From NCBI GenBank assembly GCA_002470185.1, contig DKNG01000084.1, positions 1-14,627 on the forward strand: a stretch of DNA of 14,627 nt, written 5' to 3'. Below the pieces are notes generated by a model that saw only the letters and a program-made list of their open reading frames with translations, searched no databases and was not told the origin of the DNA. Of this stretch, positions 14,059 through 14,627 are shown piece after piece. Each line of letters opens with the position of its first letter. Within the stretch, counting starts at the first letter, position 1. Both the position numbers and the translations under genes were made by a program. Origin of the DNA: Arcobacter sp. UBA7394 (GTDB lineage Bacteria; Campylobacterota; Campylobacteria; Campylobacterales; Arcobacteraceae).

Positions 14059-14627
14059 ATGCTACTTAGTAAAACTTCATTTTTCATTTCCACTTTTTCT
14101 ATTTTAGCTTTAGCTAATACAAATCAAACATATACAGTTGTGGATACTTCACAAAAGAGTTTTTTTAATGATAAAACTTTTATCCAAAACCCAAAAAGCA
14201 ATGAAGCTTATTATGGACAAGATGCTAACTATATTGGTAATAAAGCAATATATAAAGATAATAAAAATAGTACTATAACTGATATACAAACTGGTTTAAT
14301 TTGGCAAAAAACTTATACAGAAAAACTCTCTTTTAAAGATGCAGTTAAATATGCAAAAGAGGCTAGAATAGGTGGCTATGATGATTGGAGAATACCAACA
14401 ATTAAAGAATTATATTCATTAATTGACTTTAACGGTAAAACTGGTACATCAAGAAATAAAAATAGTGTAGTACCAAGTGATGCAAAACCATATATAAATA
14501 CAGATTATTTTGATTTTGAGTACTCAAGTGATAGTAGATATATTGATGTTCAATTTTGGACTAGTACTGATTATACAAGTACAACAATGAATGGCAATAA
14601 GACTTTTTTTGGTGTTAATTTTGCTGA
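14059..14627 (+). CDS. Exported DUF1566 (Lcl C-terminal-like) protein, 3' end missing
   Basis: An open frame from ATG at 14059 runs off the right edge after 189 complete codons. The N-terminus MLLSKTSFFISTFSILALA is a signal peptide with a likely signal peptidase I site after ALA (residue 19), so the protein is exported, probably to the periplasm or surface. After a spacer, residues about 73-125 match the DUF1566 pattern: ITDIQTGLIWQK, then SFKDAVKYAKEARIGGYDDWRIPTIKELYSLID, and later QFWTSTDYTS. This domain, also seen in Legionella collagen-like proteins (Lcl), is widespread in secreted bacterial proteins and has no firmly known general function. The protein's total length and any further domains cannot be told. 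Confidence 0.85.
   Translation, partial: MLLSKTSFFISTFSILALANTNQTYTVVDTSQKSFFNDKTFIQNPKSNEAYYGQDANYIGNKAIYKDNKNSTITDIQTGLIWQKTYTEKLSFKDAVKYAKEARIGGYDDWRIPTIKELYSLIDFNGKTGTSRNKNSVVPSDAKPYINTDYFDFEYSSDSRYIDVQFWTSTDYTSTTMNGNKTFFGVNFA

Noticed and set aside
1..14627. CRISPR array, tRNA or rRNA gene, insertion sequence or defence island
   Set aside because: No spaced direct repeats, cloverleaf-like or rRNA-like sequence, transposase or defence domains were seen on reading the intergenic regions and frames.

Overview
The window is AT-rich, and its gene content and order point to a Campylobacterota genome, most likely the Arcobacter group (Arcobacteraceae). The clearest sign is the minus-strand run ubiX-coaD-tmk-hisS-speA-cysE, an order I recall from Campylobacter jejuni. 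The catalase plus ankyrin-protein pair at the left edge is also typical of this lineage. Species is not determinable from the sequence alone.

Layout. 1-673 (+): the 3' end of a haem catalase gene and, 10 bp on, a small ankyrin-repeat protein of the type linked to haem supply for catalase; a terminator follows at 697-720. 820-2036 (+): two unrecognised genes, a five-helix membrane protein and a charged protein with one C-terminal membrane anchor. 2102-4600 (+): an 832-residue protein that aligns along its whole length with aconitase A but lacks all three iron-sulfur cysteine ligands and most catalytic residues. It converges on 4613-6817 (-), a soluble multi-PAS histidine kinase with no response regulator nearby; a hairpin at 4588-4614 lies in the junction. 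6908-13074 (-): a tight seven-gene housekeeping operon, transcribed ubiX, coaD, tmk, hisS, speA, cysE, then a TauE/SafE permease, with start/stop overlaps or gaps of 2-3 bp. 13322-13963 (+): a serine-recombinase-like protein whose catalytic serine is Asn, read divergently from the operon across a 247-bp region that holds a 9-bp inverted repeat. 14059-end (+): an exported DUF1566-type protein, cut by the window edge.

How the genes fit together. The left block is about peroxide and haem. The operon is core metabolism: prenyl-FMN for UbiD-type decarboxylases, coenzyme A, dTMP phosphorylation, His-tRNA charging, polyamines and cysteine, with the permease probably moving a sulfur compound or other organic anion. 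There is no sign of phage, insertion sequence, CRISPR or a defence island.

The most unusual content is two apparent pseudoenzymes that have kept long intact frames: an aconitase without a cluster and a serine recombinase without its nucleophile. Both families have nucleic-acid-binding relatives (apo-aconitase/IRP1 on RNA, resolvases on DNA), so I infer, without proof, that both may be regulators. Six of the 14 visible starts are GTG or TTG, each with a plausible ribosome binding site.
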